Source: Alphaproteobacteria bacterium | GTDB taxonomy: Bacteria; Pseudomonadota; Alphaproteobacteria; JAEUKQ01; JAIBAD01 | DNA length: 60,238 nucleotides | Direction: 5' to 3' | NCBI GenBank assembly: GCA_019695395.1 | Contig: JAIBAD010000004.1 | Location: forward strand, 1 to 60,238 | In this document: piece by piece, positions 16,593 to 24,998 of the stretch | How positions within the stretch are numbered: position 1 is the first letter of the stretch | How the letters are laid out: every line of letters begins with the position of its first letter | Made by a program: the position numbers and the translations under genes | Notes under the pieces: generated by a model | The model's database searches: none | The model's input: only the letters and a program-made list of their open reading frames with translations | Told to the model about the DNA's origin: nothing

Positions 16593-17376
16593 AGAAATTT
16601 TTTTTAAGCCAAGAAATAATTTCGAGGACTGATAAGAAACATGTATTATTTGGTATCACTTTAGGTTGGCTAATCATAATAACTTTAATTCCTAATTCTC
16701 TTGCAGCTATAATTTTATTATAGCTAGCTTGTCCGCCACTATTTTTAGTTACTAAAGTTTCAATTTTGTATTGAGACATCAATTCTTTTTCAGCAATTAA
16801 TGCAAAGGGTGGAAAACCGGTGATAAAAGTACAGTTTTTAAATTTTATGAATTGACAATATGGATCTATAGTTCTGACCAAAAAAGATTTATTAGAAATA
16901 GTATTAAAATCAGAAATAAATCGTTTACCAATTGTCAAAAATATATGTGTTTCGGGTTGATTTCTTACAAGATTAATAGCTTCTTCAATCGAATGGCATT
17001 CTAACCATTGGTCATCTTTTTGTTTTGTCCAAGCTTCTCTTTCAAAACGTACAAGTTGAATCTTAAGTTTTTTTGAAGCTTCTGTGGCATGATTTTTAAT
17101 TTGCTGCGCAAAAGGATGGGTTGCATCAATAATTAATTTTGTTTTATAAGATTTTAAAAAATTCTCTAATCCCTGGATACCACCAAACCCACCAATATTA
17201 ATATTATTTTGTGAATAAAATACAGGATCCAGACTTAAAGATCTTGTAAATTGAGTAGCACCTGCAAAAGAAATAGTACAATTTTTATAGTTTAGGTCAT
17301 TGAATATAAAATTGGCAATTAAACGCGCTTGCTCCGTACCAGCTAGTAATAAAATGTGTCCATTTTGTGAATTCAT
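16582..17376 (-). CDS. cobK: precorrin-6A reductase
   Basis: NAD(P)H-dependent reduction of precorrin-6A to precorrin-6B (CbiJ family). Visible are the N-terminal ILLLAGTEQARLIANFI, IDATHPFAQQIKNHATEASKKL, HIFLTIGKRF and a C-terminal LVTKNSGGQASYNKIIAARELGIKVIMI; all are typical. At 264 aa it is full length. It is the third single minus-strand gene of the B12 block and closes it. Transcription converges with cobM across an 11-bp overlap. The ATG start at 17376 is followed directly by a normal N-terminus. Confidence 0.93.
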   Translation of the reverse strand: MNSQNGHILLLAGTEQARLIANFIFNDLNYKNCTISFAGATQFTRSLSLDPVFYSQNNINIGGFGGIQGLENFLKSYKTKLIIDATHPFAQQIKNHATEASKKLKIQLVRFEREAWTKQKDDQWLECHSIEEAINLVRNQPETHIFLTIGKRFISDFNTISNKSFLVRTIDPYCQFIKFKNCTFITGFPPFALIAEKELMSQYKIETLVTKNSGGQASYNKIIAARELGIKVIMISQPKVIPNNTCFLSVLEIISWLKKNFFKI

Positions 17377-17440
17377 TTTATTGACCTTATATAAGATATT
17401 GGAAAAGTTAATTTATTGATAAAATTAAATAATTAAAACT

Positions 17441-19171
17441 TTATTTTCTTTTAATTTCTGTAACTTGTTGCTGGGCAACGTGATAGACGACGTCAGAAGT
17501 TTGGACCCACGCCGGTTGATGCGTAATAGCCAAGATGGTGAAATCACCTGATAACGCACGAATATTTTTGCAAATTGATGCTTCTGTTTCTGGATCTAAA
17601 GCACTGGTTGCTTCATCCAGAATAAGAAGTTTAGGTTTGTGAACCAAAGCTCTGGCAATGGCAATTCTTTGTCTTTGTCCCCCAGACATTAGGGTGCCTC
17701 TCTCTCCAACGATAGTATCTAGGCCTTCGGGTGAATTATAAACGTAATCCCAAACGCCGGCAGCTTTAATTGCTTCTTCTACTTCATGACGTGTGAATTT
17801 TGATTCTCCTAAGGTTATATTATTGATGATGCTATCATGGAATAAAATTACTTCTTGAGGTACATAACCAATCATAGAACGCCAGGCATGTAAATTAATT
17901 AAATCTAAAGGGGTGTCATCAATTAAAACTTGTCCAGATTCTGGTAAATGAAACCCTAAAAGTAAATCTGCAATCGTTGTTTTTCCTGCCCCTGATACCC
18001 CTGTAATGGCGGTAATTTTTCCAGCTGGAATCATAAGGGAAATTTCATGTAATACTTTTTTAGGTCCGTAAGAAAAGGATACATTGTTAAATTTTAAACT
18101 CTCTTCAAGTTTAGGTAGATATTTTCCACTATTAATCTCTATCTGTGATTTGGCTTCTTTAATAACTTTCTGCATAGACCAATAAGCACTTTCTGAGGCA
18201 GATGCTAATTGTAGTGACTGTTGAATTTTACCAAATGTGTTAATTGTTTTGGACATTATAATTCCCATAACAATTAGTTCAGTTAAAGGTATTTGCCATA
18301 ATTTTGCTGCACCATAAAAAAATAAGGCCAAGAAAAGAGCTGTAAGCGGTTCTTGAATATTTTTGGTTGCATATTTATACAAAACTTGATGACGCAGCGA
18401 TTTATTAAGGGAATAAGTATCAGCTGAAAAAAGTTGTCCTAAACGTATATGTTTGGCCATAGCTTTAATAGCTTTAATGCCAACTAGAAAATCTGTAAGT
18501 TTTGTAACTAAACTGCGAGTTTTTTTGGTTTGTTTACGTCCAGCTTCTCTTGTAAGTTGGGTTAACTTCACCAAGGATAAAGAAATTATCCCACCAATTA
18601 ATAATGAAGTGAGGGCTAACTTCCATGAGACAGCTAAAGCAAGTAAAGCATATATAATTGTTTGAATAAGCATATTCATCACAGAGGCTGCTGAGCTATA
18701 AGCTTCAGAAGCACGACCAGCTTCCCCACCTATGGCGTTGGCAAACCTACCAATAGGTTGTCTAGAGTAATAAGACCATTTTGCGTTTAAAAGACAATCA
18801 ATAAGAGAAAGGCGCAAATTGGTTGCGACTGAGGCAACTGTATATCCCACATAATTAAGGGTAATCATTGTTAGAATAGATTTAAGCACTATCCCTAAAA
18901 CGAATATACCTAATAAAATTTCAATTTCTAAAGGTATACCTAACCACATAAAGATTTGTGTGGTCATTTTTTCTATTGATGATGGATCACTGCTCGTTTG
19001 GCCACTGGCAATAACAATAGAAGGGAGCAAGCTCATTAATCCAATACTTTCGAATAGTCCCGCCAAAACAAGACATATTAAAACTGTAATAGGTTGTAGA
19101 AAGCCTGCTGCAAAAAATATTTTGAAAATACTAGTATAGGCACTAAATAGTCGAATAAGATTTTTAAACAT
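17441..19171 (-). CDS. ABC transporter, fused permease and ATP-binding protein (MsbA/lipid-exporter type)
   Basis: Half-size type IV exporter. Residues 1-320 contain about six membrane segments. The nucleotide-binding domain follows, with Walker A GVSGAGKTTIADLL, signature LMSGGQRQRIAIARAL, Walker B LLILDEATSALD and switch His in AITH. It would act as a homodimer in the inner membrane, exporting a lipid, peptide or other hydrophobic molecule; the substrate is unknown. It follows cobK on the same strand after 64 bp, but nothing ties it to corrinoid transport. Known B12 importers have separate BtuC/BtuD subunits and are not of this architecture. Confidence 0.88.
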   Translation of the reverse strand: MFKNLIRLFSAYTSIFKIFFAAGFLQPITVLICLVLAGLFESIGLMSLLPSIVIASGQTSSDPSSIEKMTTQIFMWLGIPLEIEILLGIFVLGIVLKSILTMITLNYVGYTVASVATNLRLSLIDCLLNAKWSYYSRQPIGRFANAIGGEAGRASEAYSSAASVMNMLIQTIIYALLALAVSWKLALTSLLIGGIISLSLVKLTQLTREAGRKQTKKTRSLVTKLTDFLVGIKAIKAMAKHIRLGQLFSADTYSLNKSLRHQVLYKYATKNIQEPLTALFLALFFYGAAKLWQIPLTELIVMGIIMSKTINTFGKIQQSLQLASASESAYWSMQKVIKEAKSQIEINSGKYLPKLEESLKFNNVSFSYGPKKVLHEISLMIPAGKITAITGVSGAGKTTIADLLLGFHLPESGQVLIDDTPLDLINLHAWRSMIGYVPQEVILFHDSIINNITLGESKFTRHEVEEAIKAAGVWDYVYNSPEGLDTIVGERGTLMSGGQRQRIAIARALVHKPKLLILDEATSALDPETEASICKNIRALSGDFTILAITHQPAWVQTSDVVYHVAQQQVTEIKRK

Positions 19172-19246
19172 ATTTAATTTTAATTAACGGATCATTTAAT
19201 ATGGGTTAACATTGCAATGCAGCGAAACTATACAAGGATATTAGAA

Positions 19247-19275
19247 GTTTGTTATGATGCTTAAAGGTTTGTTAT
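19247..19275. repeat. tandem GTTTGTTAT motifs spaced 20 bp in the ABC/pgm intergenic region
   Basis: GTTTGTTAT occurs at 19247-19255 and 19267-19275, start-to-start 20 bp (about two helical turns), in the 173-bp gap between divergent genes. It could be a regulator-binding pair, or chance in AT-rich DNA. Nothing else identifiable was seen in this gap. Confidence 0.25.
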
Positions 19276-19344
19276 ATTTTCAGAACCCCAATTGTTACTT
19301 TTTTGCAACAAATGAGCAATTTTAATTAATTTTTAGAGTTTGAA

Positions 19345-20979
19345 GTGATAATAAAACACATTAATACACAACCTTTTATGGATCAAAGACCAGGGACATC
19401 TGGTTTGCGTAAAAAGGTTAGTGTGTTCCAGCAATCTCATTATTTAGAAAATTTTATTCAATCAATTATTGATATTATAGGTGGAGGAAAAGGTAAAACC
19501 TGGATTATTGGGGGTGATGGACGCTATTTTAATGATGAAGCAATTAAAATTATTTTAAGAATTGTTTGTGCAAATAAATTTAAAAAAGTATGGATTGGCC
19601 AAAATGGTTTATTATCTACGCCTGCTGTAAGTCATTTAATAAGACATTATTATGCAGATGGTGGTGTTATTTTATCGGCTAGTCATAATCCAGGTGGTAT
19701 AAAAGGTGATTTTGGTATTAAATACAATACATCTAATGGAAGTCCTGCCCCAGAAAATATAGTAGAAAAAATTTACCAAAGAACACAAGAAATCACAACA
19801 TATAGAATTTCTGATGACTTTTCTTTGGATTTAAGTTTCCTTAATAAACATACATATGAAGAAACAGAAATTGAAATTGTAGATTCTGTATATGAGTATG
19901 CTTTGTTGATGGAAAAGATATTTGATTTTCAAGCTATTCAAGACTTATTTATTATTAAAAAATTTAATTTTGTTTTTGATGCTATGCATGCTGCGACTGG
20001 CCCATATGCTTTAGATATTTTTGAAAAAAGAATAGGGGCGTCTTCAGGTACAGTTAAAAATTTTATTCCCCAGAAGGATTTTGGTGGGATACATCCTGAT
20101 CCAAATCCTATTTACGCACGGCACTTAGTTGATCTTATGATGCAAGATCAACATCCAGATTTTGCAGCAGCGTCAGATGGGGATGGTGACCGTAATATGG
20201 TTATTGCACCATCACAAATTATTATTCCTAGTGATAGTATAGCTATTTTGGCAGCTCATGCTCATTTGATACCGGCTTATCAAAATGGTCTTAAAGGGGT
20301 GGCTAGATCAATGCCAACAAGCCAAGCTTTGGACCAGGTAGCACATTTTTTAAATATACCTTGTTATGAAACACCAACAGGTTGGAAGTATTTTGGTAAT
20401 TTACTTGATGCTGGGTTAATTACATTATGTGGTGAAGAAAGTGCAGGATCTGGTTCTAATCATATACGAGAAAAAGATGGATTATGGGCAATATTATTTT
20501 GGCTTAATCTTATCGCTATAAAAAGGGAACCAGTTAATAAAATTGTATCTGATCATTGGCATAAATTTGGTAGACATTTTTATGCACGTTATGATTATGA
20601 AAATTTAGATAAAAATATAGCAGATAAAATGATGAATGGTTTTGCTGAAAATATGCATAAATTTATTAATAAAACTATACATAGTCGAACAATTATTAAA
20701 ATTGATAATTTTTCTTACCAAGATCCAATTGATGGATTTATAGTTTATCATCAAGGATTTAGATTAATTCTTGATCAGGGTGGACGAATTGTTATGCGTT
20801 TATCTGGTACAGGAACGGAAGGAGCAACGCTTAGGATTTATCTGGAACAATACATAAAAAATTATCGAGATTATTCTATACAATCTGCGTATATTTTACA
20901 TGAACTGGATTATATATCAAAAGAAATTTTAAAATTGACCGAATATACGGGTCTTCGTCAACCAACAATTATAACATAA
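19345..20979 (+). CDS. pgm: phosphoglucomutase (alpha-D-glucose-phosphate specific)
   Basis: Interconverts glucose-1-phosphate and glucose-6-phosphate. The N-terminus carries the family motif TQPFMDQRPGTSGLRKKV, which supports the GTG start at 19345 (SD-like AGAG 6 nt upstream). The phospho-Ser is in ILSASHNPGG (about residue 113), the metal loop is ASDGDGDRN, and the sugar loop is GEESAGSGSNH before IREKDGLW. The C-terminal phosphate loop is RLSGTGTEGATLRIY. The GEESxG loop differs from the usual GEESFGTGSDH. The length of 544 aa is normal for the Pgm1-like group. It lies 1 bp before pgi, so the two form an operon. Confidence 0.94.
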   Translation: MIIKHINTQPFMDQRPGTSGLRKKVSVFQQSHYLENFIQSIIDIIGGGKGKTWIIGGDGRYFNDEAIKIILRIVCANKFKKVWIGQNGLLSTPAVSHLIRHYYADGGVILSASHNPGGIKGDFGIKYNTSNGSPAPENIVEKIYQRTQEITTYRISDDFSLDLSFLNKHTYEETEIEIVDSVYEYALLMEKIFDFQAIQDLFIIKKFNFVFDAMHAATGPYALDIFEKRIGASSGTVKNFIPQKDFGGIHPDPNPIYARHLVDLMMQDQHPDFAAASDGDGDRNMVIAPSQIIIPSDSIAILAAHAHLIPAYQNGLKGVARSMPTSQALDQVAHFLNIPCYETPTGWKYFGNLLDAGLITLCGEESAGSGSNHIREKDGLWAILFWLNLIAIKREPVNKIVSDHWHKFGRHFYARYDYENLDKNIADKMMNGFAENMHKFINKTIHSRTIIKIDNFSYQDPIDGFIVYHQGFRLILDQGGRIVMRLSGTGTEGATLRIYLEQYIKNYRDYSIQSAYILHELDYISKEILKLTEYTGLRQPTIIT

Positions 20980-20980
20980 A

Positions 20981-22633
20981 ATGGAAAAACCTGTTTATTC
21001 TGATCCAATATGGACACTGCTTAAAGAGCAGCATGCATTTTTAAGTGCTATTCATATGCGTGATCTTTTTGATAAAGAAAAAGATCGTTTTAAACAATAT
21101 TCTTTAACGATCGATAATATTTTAATTGATTTCTCTAAAAATATTTTGAATCAAGAAACCTTATCTTTGCTTGTTAAATTAGCCACACAAGCAGGACTTG
21201 ATAAAGCTATACAAGATATGTTTCAAGGAAAACGAATTAACGCTACAGAAAATAGAGCAGTTTTACATCATGCATTAAGAATGCCAGAAAATTCAAAATT
21301 GGTTGTAGAGGGACAAGATATCATTCCACTTATTAACCAAACTCGTAATAAAATGATAAATTTTTCTGAACAAATACGTAATGGTATCTGGTTAGGTTCA
21401 ACTCAAAAGAAAATTAAACATATAGTTAATATAGGTATCGGGGGGTCAGATCTAGGTCCCAAAATGGTTGTTGAAGCGTTAGCAGCTTATGTTGATCCTA
21501 TATTAGATTTTCATTTTGTATCAAATGTTGATGTGCATGATTTAGGAAGAGTTTTAGAAAAAATAAATCCAGAAAACACAATTTTTATTGTTGTTTCAAA
21601 AACATTTACAACCCAAGAAACTTTACTAAATGCAAAAACTGCATGGGCATGGCTATATAAATATTTAGGTGATCATAAATTGGTTTCCAAACATTTTATT
21701 GCTGTAACATGTGATGTAAATGCGGCTGTAAAGTTTGGTATAAGTGATGAAAATATTTTTCAATTTTGGGAATGGGTTGGTGGGCGTTATTCTCTTTGGT
21801 CTGCAGTTGGATTAATAATTATGTGTGCAATTGGAAAAAAATCATTTATGGATTTTTTGGCAGGTGCCTACGCAATGGACCAACATTTTCAATCTGCCCC
21901 TTTTACTAAGAATGCTCCTGTTCTTTTAGCTTTATTAGGTATTTGGTATATAAATTTCTTCGATTATAAAAGCCAGGCTATCCTTCCTTATCATAATAAC
22001 TTACGTTATTTACCTGCTTATTTACAGCAAGCAGATATGGAAAGCAATGGTAAGTCAGTTGATCAACAAGGAAATTATATTTCTTATAATACAGCCCCAG
22101 TTATATGGGGGGAACCTGGTACAAATGGACAGCATGCTTTTTATCAACTCCTTCATCAAGGTACACAAATCATACCGGCAGATTTTATTGGATTTGCACA
22201 AGGTAATTTTTCTGAATATGGCCATCAAGAAATTTTACTATCACATTTTTTTGCCCAAACTCGTGCTATGATGATAGGTAAAACTGAAAATGAAGTAAAA
22301 TTGGAATTAGAGGAAACAATATTATCTAATCGTGAAAAGGAAATGATATTACCCCATAAAATATTTTATGGAAATAGACCAACAAATACTATTCTTTGCT
22401 CAGCTCTGACCCCTTATAATTTAGGGATGCTTATTGCTTTGTATGAACAAAAAATTTTTAGCCAGGGTATAATTTGGAATATTTATTCATTTGATCAATG
22501 GGGTGTTGAATTAGGCAAAAAACTAGCTGGTAAGATTCTTGAAAACTTACAGCAACAAAAAATACCCAAAGATTACGATTCATCAACCCAAGGTTTAATT
22601 GAATTCTATTATAAAAATTTATCTAAAAATTAG
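20981..22633 (+). CDS. pgi: glucose-6-phosphate isomerase
   Basis: Cytosolic glycolytic enzyme converting glucose-6-phosphate to fructose-6-phosphate. The signatures VNIGIGGSDLGPKMV, FIVVSKTFTTQETL, WVGGRYSLWSAVG, QADMESNGKSV (catalytic Glu) and GEPGTNGQHAFYQLLHQG (catalytic His) are intact, as is the C-terminal FDQWGVELGKKLA with the active-site Lys. Its 550 aa are full length. Start ATG is 1 bp after the pgm stop. The 3' end overlaps that of glk by 4 bp on the opposite strand. With pgm and glk it forms a compact glucose-phosphate module. Confidence 0.97.
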   Translation: MEKPVYSDPIWTLLKEQHAFLSAIHMRDLFDKEKDRFKQYSLTIDNILIDFSKNILNQETLSLLVKLATQAGLDKAIQDMFQGKRINATENRAVLHHALRMPENSKLVVEGQDIIPLINQTRNKMINFSEQIRNGIWLGSTQKKIKHIVNIGIGGSDLGPKMVVEALAAYVDPILDFHFVSNVDVHDLGRVLEKINPENTIFIVVSKTFTTQETLLNAKTAWAWLYKYLGDHKLVSKHFIAVTCDVNAAVKFGISDENIFQFWEWVGGRYSLWSAVGLIIMCAIGKKSFMDFLAGAYAMDQHFQSAPFTKNAPVLLALLGIWYINFFDYKSQAILPYHNNLRYLPAYLQQADMESNGKSVDQQGNYISYNTAPVIWGEPGTNGQHAFYQLLHQGTQIIPADFIGFAQGNFSEYGHQEILLSHFFAQTRAMMIGKTENEVKLELEETILSNREKEMILPHKIFYGNRPTNTILCSALTPYNLGMLIALYEQKIFSQGIIWNIYSFDQWGVELGKKLAGKILENLQQQKIPKDYDSSTQGLIEFYYKNLSKN

Positions 22634-23619
22634 CTAATATTATCTTGAATATAACGTAAAGATCCAAAAAGTGCCGGGTAAGATGCTGTAATAACATAGG
22701 TAGGGATATTTTTCATAAGATTACTATGAATACCTTTATCATTAAATCTTTGACGAAAATCACTTTTGTCTAGAATAGGTAAAAGTTTTTCAATAATACC
22801 ACCTCCAATATAAACACCTTGTGAAGCATTAAACATTAAAGCTACATCTCCTGCTATACTACCTAAAATAGCACAAAATAAATATATGGTTTCATGACAA
22901 ATTTTACATGTTTGATTAAGACCATTATGTGTTATTTCTTGGGCAGTAAGAGACGAAGGATTTGAATAATGATGTAATTTTGATAAAGCTAGATAGAGAG
23001 ATTCTAACCCATAACCACTTAATAATTTTTCATAACTTATATATGAACCATGATGTTCTCTTAATATATTCAGCAATGCAATTTCTTTATTATTATAAGG
23101 TGCAAAAGCAATATGGCCACCTTCCCCAGCTATTGCTATCCAATGGTTTTTATATGGTATGAGACCTGCGATACCTAATCCTGTACCCGGTCCAATCACA
23201 GCTAAATTACCATGTAATGGGGTTCGATTTTTATCAAAATCGCCTATAGGTAAATATTGCTCTTGTTTTAAATCAGGTAAAGAAAGAGCTAAAGCATGAA
23301 AATCATTAATAACAAAAAGCCTTGTCCAGCCAAATAAACTTTTATACTCCTCAATTGTGAAAGTCCAAGAATGGTTAGTAAGTTTTATTATTTCTTTATT
23401 TATGGGGCCTGCAACTGCTAAGCATGCGTAAATGGGATTTTGATTTATTTTTTGTAGGTAGTTTTTTATAATTTGATCTAGTTTTAAATATTCTTGATTA
23501 TTAAAAACTTTAATCTGTTTAACAGTTTTTTTTTCTAAATTTGCCAAACCCAGACGTGTTGCTGTACCACCAATATCTCCAATTAACCAAAGATTATTCT
23601 GATGATTATAATTTTGCAT
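22630..23619 (-). CDS. glk: glucokinase
   Basis: Phosphorylates glucose with ATP (Glk family, ROK-related actin-like fold). The N-terminal phosphate motif GDIGGTATRLGL, ACLAVAGPI, LFVINDFHALALSLP with the catalytic Asp, VIGPGTGLGIAGLIPY and AGEGGHIAFAP are all visible, and GGGIIEKLLPIL is near the C-terminus. The length of 329 aa is normal. It is convergent with pgi and probably co-transcribed with the downstream-oriented GFA gene, whose stop lies 6 bp from its start. Presence of glk implies that free glucose can be taken up or released inside the cell. Confidence 0.94.
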   Translation of the reverse strand: MQNYNHQNNLWLIGDIGGTATRLGLANLEKKTVKQIKVFNNQEYLKLDQIIKNYLQKINQNPIYACLAVAGPINKEIIKLTNHSWTFTIEEYKSLFGWTRLFVINDFHALALSLPDLKQEQYLPIGDFDKNRTPLHGNLAVIGPGTGLGIAGLIPYKNHWIAIAGEGGHIAFAPYNNKEIALLNILREHHGSYISYEKLLSGYGLESLYLALSKLHHYSNPSSLTAQEITHNGLNQTCKICHETIYLFCAILGSIAGDVALMFNASQGVYIGGGIIEKLLPILDKSDFRQRFNDKGIHSNLMKNIPTYVITASYPALFGSLRYIQDNIS

Positions 23620-23625
23620 ATAAAA

Positions 23626-24045
23626 TTATAAAGGTTCAATGCCGCTTATGCCGCCTTTTTTAGGCAGAGAATCGTGAATGTCAATCCACGGAGCTTTATC
23701 ACTATAAAAGCAGTGAGCGGTAGGTTGAAGATTAGTATTATCTGGCAAGCTTGCTCGTGTTATATGAATTTCTTCTGGCCAGCGTTTAGATTGAAAAAAT
23801 AATGGAGATCCGCATATACTACAAAAACTTCTTTGGGCGTCAGGAGATGAATGATAGTCTGTTAAACTTTTATAAAGATTAAGCACAAAATTTTTTTTCA
23901 ATACACCAACCCAAGTGACAAAAGGTGCACCTTGTGCTTTCCTACACATAGAACAATGGCAATGGGCGACCCATTGTACGGGAAGAATAAGTGTAAAAGC
24001 TATTTGTTTGCATAAACAAGAACCATTAATTTTATCAATATTCAT
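23626..24045 (-). CDS. GFA-family (glutathione-dependent formaldehyde-activating enzyme-like/CENP-V) zinc protein
   Basis: Small zinc-binding protein with the conserved Cys set GSCLCKQIAF, HCHCSMCRKAQGAPF and FCSICGSPLFF. The PWIDIHDSLPKKGG end is typical of the family. The family name comes from one member that speeds formation of S-hydroxymethylglutathione; most members have no tested function, so activity here is unknown. It has 139 aa and a complete ATG start. It lies upstream of glk on the same strand with a 6-bp gap, and divergent from lgt across 141 bp that hold no other recognisable feature. Confidence 0.88.
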   Translation of the reverse strand: MNIDKINGSCLCKQIAFTLILPVQWVAHCHCSMCRKAQGAPFVTWVGVLKKNFVLNLYKSLTDYHSSPDAQRSFCSICGSPLFFQSKRWPEEIHITRASLPDNTNLQPTAHCFYSDKAPWIDIHDSLPKKGGISGIEPL

Positions 24046-24186
24046 AAGACATTTACTTTTTTTATAAATAGTATAATATTAAGCAGCAACTAACCATTGA
24101 AATTATATACTATTTTTATGTTAGTTTAAATATTTTTGGGGCAAATCAAATTAATATTAATTCTAACTTTTTATGAGTTGTAAATC

Positions 24187-24996
24187 ATGTTTTTTACACT
24201 AACCTATCCTATCATTGATCCTGTTGTAGTTCAACTAGGTCCTCTTGCTATTAGATGGTATGCTTTAGCCTATGTTGCGGGAATTATTTTAGGTTGGTGG
24301 TATGGACTTTATCTTTGCAGCCATCCTCGTTCAAAAATAACCAAGGTGCAATTTGAAGATATTATTGTGTGGGCAACACTTGGTATTATTTTAGGGGGGC
24401 GTCTAGGCTATGTGCTTTTTTATAATACAGATTATTATTTTCATAATCCTTTAAAAATTATAGCAGTTTGGGAAGGGGGAATGTCATTTCATGGTGGTTT
24501 ATTAGGTACAATTATTGCTATGATTTTATATGCACGATATAAAAAATTATCTTTCTTTGTGGTATCTGATATTATGGCATGTGCAACACCTATAGGGCTT
24601 TTTTTTGGAAGACTTGCTAATTTTATTAATGGAGAACTTTATGGTAAGGTAGCGATTGATCTTCCTTGGGCGATGGTTTTTCCTCGTGGTGGTCCTTTTC
24701 CTCGTCACCCTAGTCAACTTTATGAAGCTTTTCTAGAAGGGATTGCATTATTTACACTTTTATTTATTGTAATTCATGTAACTAAAGCCCGGTTTCGTCC
24801 TGGTTTAATTTCAGGAATATTTTTAATTTTTTATGGAACTTCAAGATTTATTATAGAATATTTCCGCGAACCCGATGCACAAATTGGCTATTTATTTGAT
24901 CATACAAGTATGGGCCAACTTCTCTCGGTACCTATGATTTTAGTAGGTATAATTTTTATTATTTATGCAAGAAAACGTACTCAACCAATGTCTTGA
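24187..24996 (+). CDS. lgt: prolipoprotein diacylglyceryl transferase
   Basis: Inner-membrane enzyme that transfers diacylglycerol from phosphatidylglycerol to the lipobox Cys of prolipoproteins, the first step of lipoprotein maturation. Seven or so membrane segments are visible. The conserved motifs are WEGGMSFHGGLLG (essential His), GRLANFINGELYG (Lgt signature) and RHPSQLYEAFLEG. Its 269 aa are normal. It leads a run lgt-midA-like-pgeF with a 4-bp to 2-bp gap structure, an order common in alphaproteobacteria. Confidence 0.96.
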   Translation: MFFTLTYPIIDPVVVQLGPLAIRWYALAYVAGIILGWWYGLYLCSHPRSKITKVQFEDIIVWATLGIILGGRLGYVLFYNTDYYFHNPLKIIAVWEGGMSFHGGLLGTIIAMILYARYKKLSFFVVSDIMACATPIGLFFGRLANFINGELYGKVAIDLPWAMVFPRGGPFPRHPSQLYEAFLEGIALFTLLFIVIHVTKARFRPGLISGIFLIFYGTSRFIIEYFREPDAQIGYLFDHTSMGQLLSVPMILVGIIFIIYARKRTQPMS

Positions 24997-24998
24997 TT

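Noticed and set aside
17441-19171. ABC transporter as a corrinoid importer of the B12 block
   Set aside because: It is a fused half-exporter (six helices plus ATPase); BtuCD-type importers have a different layout, and proximity to cobK is the only link.
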